A stretch of 64,000 nucleotides of DNA from Xenoacremonium recifei (taxonomy: Eukaryota; Ascomycota; Sordariomycetes; Hypocreales; Nectriaceae), in contig WOFQ01000078.1 of the NCBI GenBank assembly GCA_012184525.1, forward strand, positions 30,520 to 94,519. Reading direction: 5' to 3'. The notes under the pieces were generated by a model. That model worked only from the letters and a program-made list of their open reading frames with translations. It made no database searches and had not been told where the DNA came from. A program made the translations under genes and the position numbers. Of this stretch, positions 56,095-64,000 are shown in pieces. The first letter of the stretch is position 1. Each line of letters opens with the position of its first letter.

Positions 56095-58834
56095 ATGGAT
56101 TCACAGGGGGACCAAGACCAAGCCAGGAGCGAGCTCCCCCGAGAGGCTGGGAGTCACAGTGACGGCAGTGACGTCGACAACAGCTATGGCGATGCCGTTC
56201 CGGCGCCAAAACGCCAGAGAGTCCTCGCCTGCCAGCGATGCCGTCATCGCAAACAGAAGGTGAGAAGACCACGTCCCCGGTTTCGACAAGCTTGTAATCA
56301 ACATTGGCAGTGTGATGGGGATGGCCAGGCGCCCTGTTCAAACTGCAGTCGAGCAGATGAAGGTATGTCGGCGTTCTTGAGATGGGGCCCGGACTGGCTT
56401 CCTGGTAGGCGGCATCCCTGCTAAACCGCGCCTAGAGTGCCTACCCACAAGACCAGTGCGTGGGCGGACGCGATTCAAGGAAGAGTATGTCTGTTCCAAG
56501 CTTTCCTATGATTGATACTGATATTAATGTTTCAAGTAGCTACATACAATCCTTAGAGCAACGAATTGGGCAGCTGGAAAGACTTGTCCCGTCAGAGACT
56601 CGCCGGCAGTCCAGCAATGGCCTTGCAGAGGATCCCGCCGCTGAAATGGAGTCTATTCCAGATGACCGCTCCGTGGCTGCCTCTGCGCCATTGTCAGTCG
56701 ATATGGTCCTGCAGAATACCTCACCCATCGGCTCTGCACCACTGCATCAACATGTTATCGACACATCAATCACACCCGACGGTTTTGTGGACAACCGGAG
56801 CGAGCCATCTGTTCACAGTGAGCGATCTCGAGGGATTCACGGTCCTTTGTCCCAATCTTCAGGCGTCTCAGCTGCACATACGCCACAGGGACCACATCCA
56901 CGACGCCTCACAAATCGAGAGCGTAATGTCACCCAAGTAATGAATAACAATTTCTCATCTGAACGAACCATTTACGAAACGCGCCCAACACCCGTGGAGG
57001 ACTATACGGACCAACTCACCACCTGGCCGGACTCAGTACCACGTGAAGTAGAGGATCATTTAGTTCATGTATATTTCGAAAACGCCAACAGGAGGTTTCC
57101 TTTTCTGTTCAAGGATTCCTTCTGCTCATGGCACGCACGTTGGAGACAAAGCTCCTATGAACACGACCACAATGGTGCCTGGGAAGGCTTTTTTGTCAAG
57201 ATGGTAGGATTCTGCGCCATTGATGCTAATAGCAATAACTGATACGTATAGCTCTTTGCCGTCAGCCTATTCCTTGATCCAAAAAACACCCTCAGCATGC
57301 GTCGCACATCGCAAGTAAGAGCAGCCCCCGTTCCAGATGAACATGCGACTGATGAGAGGCCTAGCGCTTCTATGACCAGGCAGTCAAGAATCATCTGCCA
57401 GCAGTCTTAGAACATTCCAATCGCTTACTGCATGTCCAAGCATACCTGATGATGTCCCTTCATGCTCTGTTTTCGCCCTCGTCAGAAAGGCTTTCGCTCA
57501 TGATTTCTTCTGCCGTTCGGCATTGCGTCGTAGCCCAATATCACCTAGCTGAAGCAGAACCAGAATGCACAGATGCTGCCACTCAAGTGGAAATCCAGAT
57601 GAGGCGCAGAGCATTCTGGACGGCTTACTGCCTAGATCGAGTGGCATGCGGCGTCTTTCGTCTGCCTTACAGTATAGCAGAGGACAATATTACCGTTCCA
57701 GTGCGAACTCCCACTATTTTAAGTTTTGAACCAGGCTAATTTGTTAAGTTGTTTGACAACATCGATGACTCCGCCCTCTTAGCAGGACTTGCGAGGCCTG
57801 CTACGTATCTTCCAGATGTCTCTCTTTCAACAGTTTTGCATCGGGCCAAGTGCCTAAGAATTCAGTCAGAAATCTTGAACATGTCAATGAGGGTCGGCTT
57901 GGCTATCAATTTTGAGTCTATGTCAGAGTGGAGAAGCCATATTCTCTCGAAGCTGGAGGAATGGCGATCTGAGCTGCAGCAGGCTGCTGAATCGAACACC
58001 AAGAGGTTCACTGACTCCCGTTGGATGATGATTGTCTTCAACCACTGCTTGCTGTATCTTCATGATCCCAACAAACTCAATGTTTGTGGCCCAGCAGGTG
58101 ACTGGTCTATCCGGGCAAGCATTCACACAATTTTAATCTTTCGTCAATTTCAGAGCTACCGGACTATGCCGCATCCAATTACTGGCGTATGTACATCTAC
58201 CAAAGCATCATTTGTTGAACCTACTGACAATGAGTAGCTGGTCAGTCAATTCACTGCAGGCATCATCATCTTGTATTGTCTTTGGGCTACGCCACCCAGC
58301 TTTCGAAGCGAATCATACAACTCCAAGAGCATATTTGAGGCTATCAGAGCCTGCTCTAATACTCTTGCCATTATCACAGAGAGATGGGAGAGCACAGGAG
58401 ATCTGTCGGACGTTTTTGAGATCCTGGTGACAGAGATACCATTGGCTGAAACCCCTCATCCACTTGGCGAACGAACAACGAAACGCGTTTCTGAAGCGGC
58501 CACCGGAAAAGTCCGATCCAAGTTGCCTCGGCTCAAATCCACCGTTCTGAATTGGAAGACTATACGAATGATAGAGGAGATGATTACTGAGGACTTTCCT
58601 CTGGACAGAAAGCCTAGCCTTGAAGACTCATCCGACGCTCTAGGGAGCAGCATTGACCAAGATTCCACCGGTCTAATCGACTGTAACCAGCAGCTCTTTG
58701 CAAATAGCATACCACTCTACGACTTTCCAAACCTTTTTCTTTTCGACGACGGCTCACCTAATCAATTGGGGATGCTATCGCCAGAGCAGGGGTTTGGTGT
58801 TCAAGGAGGCCTAACCGGATGGGATCTCTTTTAA
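56095..58834 (+). CDS. Zn2Cys6 transcription factor
   Basis: Multi-exon regulator. Exon 1 (ATG 56095) ends PKRQRVLACQRCRHRKQK; exon 2 (after AG at about 56309) gives CDGDGQAPCSNCSRADE; exon 3 begins ECLPTRPVRGRTRF. Joined, these form a complete Zn2Cys6 cluster interrupted by two introns. A coiled coil (YIQSLEQRIGQLERLV, near 56540-56585) follows as in dimeric members. The Fungal_trans region has DHLVHVYFENANRRFPFLFKDSF, then LLHVQAYLMMSLHALFSPSSERL near 57430 and RRAFWTAYCLDRVACGVFRLPYSI near 57605-57675. Later exons have RIQSEILNMSMRVGL and a final region ending GLTGWDLF at 58834. Introns are near 57203-57253, 57310-57370, 57730-57750 and 58185-58240. It is a candidate regulator of the MFS and the aminotransferase/ICL-like pair. 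Confidence 0.9.
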
Positions 58835-58882
58835 TATGCACAGTATTATCATCTATTCTCGACCCGATAATTCTTTGCTGGA

Positions 58883-59729
58883 CTACAACTCGCCAAGAAG
58901 GAAACGCTGGAAGACATTGCCCACAAGTGGACCATCTTGCTGCAGCGCAGCGCGATCCATACCATCTAAAAACGAGTTCTCATCCAAGAGCCCGGTCTTG
59001 CGCTTTGTATTTAATATTTCTCTCATAATCTTCTCATCAAACTCGGGATGTCCCTGGAATGAAATGAGCTGGCCATGTCGATACATCCCTTGGACTGCGC
59101 AACAAGGTGTTGAACCAAGATTGCGGACCGATGGAGGGCATTCAGCAACGATGTCCCAATAGGAATATTGCAAGTTCTGCTTCATAGTTAGCGGGGCGTT
59201 GGTGCGGACTGATCGAACGTCAACTTGCCAGACTATAATTCTTGAAATTGCCTTGCCAACGGCAGTCAGATCCGCAGATACAACAGATGCCTCCGGGCCA
59301 GCTTCATTCAAGCAAAACTTTGAACCCATCGCCCTTCCGAGGATTTGATGACCGAAACAGACACCAACAATCTTAATCCGCCCCTCATCAAGGACCTGCT
59401 TTAAATATGCAGCCAACCTATTTATCCAGGGGACGTCTAGATATGCAGAATGCTCTGTATTATTGTCAGATTGTTGGATTCCTACTAGAAGGGGATGGGA
59501 TTTTCATACTTGAACCAGTGATAATGATGGCATCAATTGAGTCTACGGGAGGATAATCGGCTTCTTCCTGATCAACGTGCCATTTGGTGACCACAAATAG
59601 GTCCTGCATTCGCGACTTTCCAGACGGCACACTGTGGTCTCCGAGAATAAGACTCTCGAACATACTCCCGTACGACCCATAGTTAGCTTTTGCTTCTGGC
59701 AAAATGGTCAAAATAACCCTAAAGTGATA
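58883..59729 (-). CDS. Class-I glutamine amidotransferase-like protein, 5' end lost
   Basis: A GATase1 (GMP-synthase-like) protein of the type found in fungi as free-standing amidotransferases or gamma-glutamyl peptidases. The visible frame opens RVILTILPEAKANYGSYGSMFESLIL, the family's start minus only a few residues, but has no ATG there; the next Met is inside the conserved block. DAIIITGSS is followed by an intron near 59460-59515. GVCFGHQILGRAMGS contains the nucleophilic Cys, and LISFQGHPEFDEKIM the His/Glu pair, so the catalytic triad is intact. The frame ends FQRFLLGEL at 58883. The mitochondrial insert starts within about 12 bases upstream of the first recognisable codon, so promoter and start codon appear displaced. 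An AG just upstream (CACTTTAG) leaves open a first exon beyond the insert. Confidence 0.8.
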
Positions 59730-59740
59730 GTTAATCGTCG

Positions 59741-60139
59741 ATAGTATATGCCGTAGAGAAAACTACAGAAGAACAAGCAAATACACCTAATATTGGTAAT
59801 CTTTCTAAAATACTATAAAGTGACATAAATTCACCTATAAAGTTTAAAGTTAGTAGAGCACCACAATTACCTAAAGCTAATATAAAGAATAATATACCAA
59901 ATATAGGCATTAACTGAGAATTTTTAGGTCCATTAGGCGCAGATAAGAAAGTTAAGTATATAACTTTTACAGAATATAATGTAGTAAATATAGCACCTAC
60001 CACAGCTATAACATAAACGCTTATACTACTAAAATGATATTGACCATAAGCTGATTCTAATATAAAATCTTTACTATAGAATCTTGTTATGAAAGGGAAA
60101 GCTACTAAACTAAGACTTGCTATTAATATAACAGCCCCT
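59741..60139 (-). other. Nuclear mitochondrial insertion (chimeric nad5/nad4 NUMT)
   Basis: About 400 AT-rich bases unlike anything around them. Read on the minus strand from about 60139, they encode LIASLSLVAFPFITRFYSKDF, ESAYGQYHFSSISVYVIAV and TTLYSVKVIYLTFL, which is NADH dehydrogenase subunit 5, up to a NGP motif. Within about 59905-59925 the frame switches to MPIFGILFFILALGNCG, LTLNFIGEF and ERLPILGVFACSSVVFSTAYTI, which is subunit 4. The two segments are joined in the same orientation and the same frame. There is no start or complete gene, and both ends abut ordinary nuclear sequence. This is a non-functional insertion of two mitochondrial fragments, probably ligated during break repair. 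Confidence 0.93.
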
Positions 60140-60168
60140 ACCGATGATTATAATAGTTGCAGGGCCCA

Positions 60169-60186
60169 CCCTAACCTAACTCTAAC
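60169..60186. repeat. Telomere-like CCCTAA tract beside the NUMT
   Basis: Three degenerate telomere-type units (CCCTAA, CCTAA, CTCTAA) about 30 bases beyond the NUMT edge. The fungal telomere repeat is TTAGGG/CCCTAA. It is too short to exclude chance. Confidence 0.35.
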
Positions 60187-61067
60187 ACTGATCTACCACC
60201 GCGTGGCGCATGCGAGGCGGATTTAAGGAAGCTCTTATGAGAGGACCATGTCATATTGGCCTTCGGAGACTCCGTCGCGGTGAATTATTAACTTAATTTC
60301 GCTAGAAGCGGTTCATAAAGCTCAGCAAAGTATGGCTGATAGTTGAGAGCGATCGAGAGGAGTGGGGGCCTCATTGCAGCGTCTGCCATCATAGGTGAGT
60401 GCTTGGAAGTGCTTCCAAAGTTTCGCGTATATTGATGCGAGGGAGACCCGATGGAAAGTGGTGAACAAAGAGACTGAAAGCAGGGGCCGTGCTCTTATTA
60501 CAGCGTTATTGCGATAAGGACAGCTCACGGTCATACCACGTATGGCACGAACTGACAATTTTTCTCCGGAGGAAAGATAACAATGGGCCAATAGGAGGGA
60601 TCAGTCATGATTGGACTGGCGGTATCATGGATTCATGGGGTACCGCCAACTGAGTTACGGACACGGGTACCAAATCATACCCGAGTAGTACTCCGTACCC
60701 CGGACCGACCTTAGTAAAACACCCCCCTTCTTAGCGGATTCTGGGCGCCCAGCCTCTCACCCCGCCACTTACTGCATTCGGACAATAAGCGAGAGAACAA
60801 AAGCCAACGCCGGTGTCAGTACACTTTCAAGAGACCTAGTATCGGACGGCTCCTTGGAGAAACATTTGAACGTATAAGACCGGGGTTCCGACAAGGCGAC
60901 TCTCGTGCTCAAGGAATCATGAAAGATAAATGCCCGATCAGATCCCCCTCGTTTGACTTGGCTTTGGATCCTTTTCCGTTCCAAAATCCAGATTCCCCGT
61001 TCACCAACTTCCCGTATCCTGCCCTTCCTTCCTTCACTCCCTCTCATCATTCTTCGCGACGAGCATC
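60187..61067. other. Intergenic region / permease promoter
   Basis: The region upstream of the amino acid permease. A GGTACC-rich segment with CCGTACCCCGG lies near 60640-60710. The small open frames at 60322-60591 and 60769-61050 show no family. No gene is called. Confidence 0.5.
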
Positions 61068-62799
61068 ATGAGCTCCATCGAACCCAACGTGCTGGACGCA
61101 CATGAGGTGAAAGGTGTCGACGATATAGACCGAATCGAAAGCAACCACATCGCTCAGTCAAGCCTGGTGGAAAATGTCGATCAATTGCATCGCACCTTGA
61201 CGACTCGCCGAATCCAGCTGATGGCCATCGGTGCCTCTATCGGTGCCGCCTTGTTCGTCCTGATCGGCAGTTCCCTGCAGTCTGCCGGACCTGCCGGGAT
61301 GTTGCTGGCCTACACTGTCTATGCTTGTATCTTGGCTCTGGTCAACAATTCTATCGCTGAGATGGTCGTCTTTATGCCTGTCAGTGGTTCCTTCATCCGC
61401 TACGCAGGAAAATGGGTTGATCCCGCTCTGGGCTTTATGGCCGGCTGGAACTTTTTCCTCTTCGAAGGCAGTTTCGTGCCCTTTGAGATCACTGTTGTCA
61501 ACGTCATCATCAACTATTGGACCGATGCCATTCCGACCGCGGCAATCTGTGCCATCTGCGTCGTCGCCATCTTGTAGGCCGTTCGCTTGAGAAATCAAAT
61601 CCAAAGTTGCTAATTGTACCAATAGTCTCCTCAATGTTTTTGCCGTCAAATACTATGGCGAGAGCGAATTCTGGCTATCGGGTGGCAAGGTCATCCTTAT
61701 CTTCATTGTCTTCTTCTTCACCCTCGTCACCATGTGCGGCGGCAACCCCAAGCACGATGCCTATGGTTTCAGATATTGGAACAAGCCCGGCGCATTCGCA
61801 CAAAGCTATCATACTGGCTCTCTCGGCAGTTTCGAAGGATTCTTGGCCGCCATTTGGATCGCTGTCTTCACCTTTGCGGGTCCAGAATACATTGCCATGG
61901 CCGCTGGAGAAGCGCGACGACCCCGCCAGACCATCAAAGCAGCCTACAAGGCCATCTATTGGCGATTCGCTTTCTTCTTCATCGGATCTTCCATGTGTGT
62001 CGGAATCATCCTACCATACAATGACCCCACCTTGGCCCTGGGACTGGATGGTGGTGCCGGTTCCCCGTACGTGATCGCCATGCAGAACATGGGACTCAAG
62101 GGCCTACCACACGTCTTCAATGCCCTCCTCCTGACCAGCGTCTTCTCCGCCGGAAACGCTTACACGTACTGCGCTATTCGATCTCTGTATAGTCTGTCTC
62201 TTGATGGTCATGCGCCTAGGTTTCTGTCCAAATGCACTAAGAGCGGAATACCCATCTACTGTGTCTGTGTCGTCATGATTTTCCCCCTGATCTCTTTCCT
62301 CAACGTCTCCAACTCTTCCGCGGTAGTCATCACTTGGCTTGTCAACCTAACGACTGCCGGACAAACGTTGAACTACATCGTCATTTGTGTTATCTACCTG
62401 TTCTTCTACCGAGCATTGAAGGCCCAAGGCTTCGATCGAAACAAGCTCCCCTACAAGGGATGGGGACAGCCGTACTGTGCCATCGCCGGATTGGTTTGCA
62501 TGGTCCTCATCCTCTGTCTCTACAGTTACGCCATGTACTATCCAGGAAACTTTACTGTCGGAACGTTCTTCTCGTACTACACCATGTGTTTCATTGGTCT
62601 CTTGACCTACGGTGGCTACAAGCTGGTCTACAAGACCAAATTTGTCCCTCCATTGGAGGCAGATCTGGTTTGGGATCGTCCAGCGATTGATGCCTACGAG
62701 GAACGCACACCTCCTGTCGACGGCTTCTGGCGGGAGATGGCTTCACTCGTCACCTTCCGCAGCCTTCGAAACGGAAATAATTCTATCGAAAAGGCATGA
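61068..62799 (+). CDS. APC amino acid permease (YAT family, Dip5-like)
   Basis: A fungal general/dicarboxylic-type amino acid permease in two exons. The ATG at 61068; LHRTLTTRRIQLMAIGASIGAALFVLIGSSLQSAGPAGMLLAYTV is the N-terminal signature with the GxxxGxxLF helix break. SFIRYAGKWVDPALGFMAGWNFF follows. An intron at about 61573-61626 joins VVAI to LLNVFAVKYYGESEFW. FGFRYW-like DAYGFRYWNKPGAF, FAGPEYIAMAAGEARRPRQTIKAAYKAIYWR and LPYKGWGQPYCAIAGLV follow. The end VTFRSLRNGNNSIEKA is at 62799. About 12 TM helices; intact. Its G+C is higher and its codon choice more biased than the window's other permeases, suggesting stronger expression. The retroelement LTR begins 40 bases after the stop. Confidence 0.93.
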
Positions 62800-62838
62800 A
62801 CGGGGGACTATAATAGGAGGAGTCGGGACAAATGTCAC

Positions 62839-63176
62839 TGTAACGGTCCAACTGAGTATATTGACAACTAGCTGGATGACTAGAACGAGTATCCTAAAGC
62901 TAAGGAGGAAAGAAAGGAGAAAAGGAATAGGAGCACAGCTTGGGAGCTCTAGAGCTCTCGAGCTGTGGGTCTAAAAGCGTAAGCGATATTGCCAACGAGA
63001 GTGTAAGTGTAACGGTCCAACTGAGTATATTGACAACTAGCTGGATGACTAGAACGAGTATCCTAAAGCTGAGGAGGAAAGAAAGGAGAAAAGGAGTAGG
63101 AGCACAGCTTGGGAGCTCTAGAGTTCTCGAGCTGTGGGTCTAAAAGCGTAAGCGATATTGCCAACGAGAGTGTAAG
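62839..63176. repeat. 169-base tandem direct repeat, two copies
   Basis: Copy 1 is 62839-63007 and copy 2 is 63008-63176, each beginning TGTAACGGTCC and ending GAGAGTGTAAG. By eye only three differences are seen, all transitions (two A/G, one C/T), so the duplication is recent. Purine-rich internal runs (AGGAGGAAAGAAAGGAGAAAAGGA) are in both. Confidence 0.9.
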
Positions 63177-63208
63177 CCGAGGTTCCTCCACGGGCCCAGC
63201 CCGTTACA
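62839..63208. mobile_element. Solo LTR-like element, TGTAACGG...CCGTTACA
   Basis: A 370-base unit bounded by TGTAACGG (62839-62846) and its exact inverse CCGTTACA (63201-63208), the terminal signature typical of fungal Ty3/Gypsy LTRs (TG..CA). No internal gag/pol coding sequence is adjacent, so it is a solo LTR or fragment. The flanking pentamers (GTCAC and AGAAG) do not match, so no target duplication is seen. It contains a 169-base tandem duplication of its own start. Confidence 0.65.
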
Positions 63209-64000
63209 AGAAGGCTCGAGCCTTCTTCCTCGCATCTAAGTAGCCTCGTAGTTGCTAGGCCGACGACGCTAAGTTAAGGGGGTCGTATTCGGCAGGGAAT
63301 TGGATCACGGCTATGCCGTGATCCTGACCCAGGCCCTGGCCTGTGACACAAAGCCTATTACTCTCTTCTGATATAAGGCATTTAGCAGCGCATGCGTGCG
63401 TATTTACCAGTATTTAAAGGCATACATAGATCTCTGTGTCAGATTACATTATCCTACACATGCATTAGAAATGGTATTTTTTGTTATTAATAGCGAAAGG
63501 TTTTGATAAGTATTGAAGAGATAGTAATAGTGGATAAAGACATAAATCGAATAGTTTATATTATACTTCAAGTAACTAGAGGAACAGCTTGTGGGTCTGT
63601 AGTAAGAAATGTCGAAGCGGGGGATTCGGGTGAGAGGGAAGGGAGACCTCAAGGGCTGAAATGATCACCGTGATCCAGGATCACTGCGATCCAATGAATT
63701 ACATTCAAGTATATAGACTGAGGTCTCGTACCTCGTTAGAATACTCCTTTAGAATAGCTTCAGCTATTAATGACACTTGGTTACCGCAATCTACTTGTAC
63801 ATTACCAGACGTAACACCCAAGAACTTATGGTCAGTATAACGTGCCTATCCTACTTGCCAACAAGGAGACCTGCGACCAGTTGTATCTACCCTATAGTTG
63901 GAAGACCGATCGTTATACTTAACCCTAAGAACTTCCCTCCTGCATCAACATCCCTTGGCATCCACTGTTAAGGGACTCGCCCTAATTACACCTAAATCAC
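63209..64000. repeat. AT-rich retroelement debris with GC-rich palindromes
   Basis: Perfect palindromes are present: GAAGGCTCGAGCCTTC (63210-63225); GGATCACGGC tat GCCGTGATCC (63302-63324); and GTGATCC a GGATCAC (63670-63684), sharing GTGATCC with the previous one. The section 63340-63560 is AT-rich. The open frames at 63449-63652 and 63777-63971 show no family. Likely degraded repeat DNA; no gene. Confidence 0.5.

Noticed and set aside
59731..60003. A 90-codon membrane protein gene.
   Set aside because: It is the translated nad5/nad4 mitochondrial fragment; there is no complete gene.
60322..61050. Small open frames upstream of the last permease.
   Set aside because: No domain, no splice logic, and they overlap its promoter.
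62839..63176. CRISPR-like or satellite array.
   Set aside because: Only two long contiguous copies without spacers, inside LTR-type termini, in a eukaryotic nuclear region.
63919..63932. Possible telomere at the right end (ACTTAACCCTAAG).
   Set aside because: A single CCCTAA unit with no repetition; not telomeric.
1..64000. A classical secondary-metabolite cluster with PKS, NRPS or terpene cyclase.
   Set aside because: No megasynthase, P450, or terpene-synthase motif was found on either strand.

Overview
The window is nuclear DNA of a filamentous ascomycete (Pezizomycotina). Genes are interrupted by short introns of about 50-100 bases with GT..CTRAY..AG signals. There are six Zn2Cys6 transcription factors, eight transporter genes, a fungal 2EXR-domain protein, a CorA-like gene family limited to filamentous fungi, and a nuclear copy of mitochondrial nad4/nad5. 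The species cannot be fixed; a Eurotiales-like genome is plausible. No PKS, NRPS or terpene synthase core gene, no rRNA and no convincing tRNA was seen. The character is accessory: scattered nitrogen-scavenging and detoxification genes, retroelement debris at the right end, and a decayed gene pair near 14-17 kb.

Layout. 0-12 kb: end of a BAHD-type acyltransferase; a Zn2Cys6 regulator whose zinc cluster depends on a 24-base microexon; an APC permease; a MATE exporter diverging from a secreted agmatinase/arginase-family ureohydrolase; a second Zn2Cys6 regulator. 13.7-16.7 kb: two fungal membrane-protein genes (CorA-like family and its usual companion), apparently damaged at their junction. 17.3-25.4 kb: secreted FAD oxidase of the berberine-bridge type, DHA1-type MFS exporter, Dal5-type MFS permease, Zn2Cys6 regulator.

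25.9-39.6 kb looks like a nitrogen-compound utilisation cluster: amidase, 2-oxoglutarate/Fe(II) oxygenase, allantoinase-type (PuuE-like) deacetylase, a two-cysteine proline racemase/hydroxyproline epimerase, amino-acid permease, Zn2Cys6 regulator, and a gene that splices an aldo-keto reductase to a C-terminal RidA imine-deaminase domain. A motif close to CCGGCSAAWTTYYTG recurs upstream of the racemase, in the permease/regulator promoter and, in tandem, upstream of the reductase-RidA gene. This suggests one regulon that imports and epimerises a cyclic imino acid and processes the resulting imine/enamine.

40-59.7 kb: 2EXR protein, NCS1 nucleobase permease diverging from an ADGF-type adenosine deaminase, Zn2Cys6 regulator (GC-AG intron in its zinc cluster), a second 2OG/Fe(II) oxygenase, a PLP aminotransferase diverging from an isocitrate-lyase homologue that has lost the KKCGH and NxSPSFNW catalytic signatures, a Dal5-type MFS diverging from another Zn2Cys6 regulator, and a class-I glutamine amidotransferase. 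CGG/CCG inverted repeats sit in the divergent promoters. The catalytically rewritten isocitrate-lyase homologue with its aminotransferase, oxygenase, transporter and regulators is the best candidate for an undescribed pathway.

59.7-64 kb: a chimeric nad5/nad4 mitochondrial insert (NUMT) abuts the 5' end of the amidotransferase, which has no visible start codon, and is followed by a telomere-like tract. Then come an amino-acid permease, an LTR with a 169-base internal duplication, and AT-rich sequence with GC-rich palindromes. Exon limits are inferred by eye from reading frames and splice signals.
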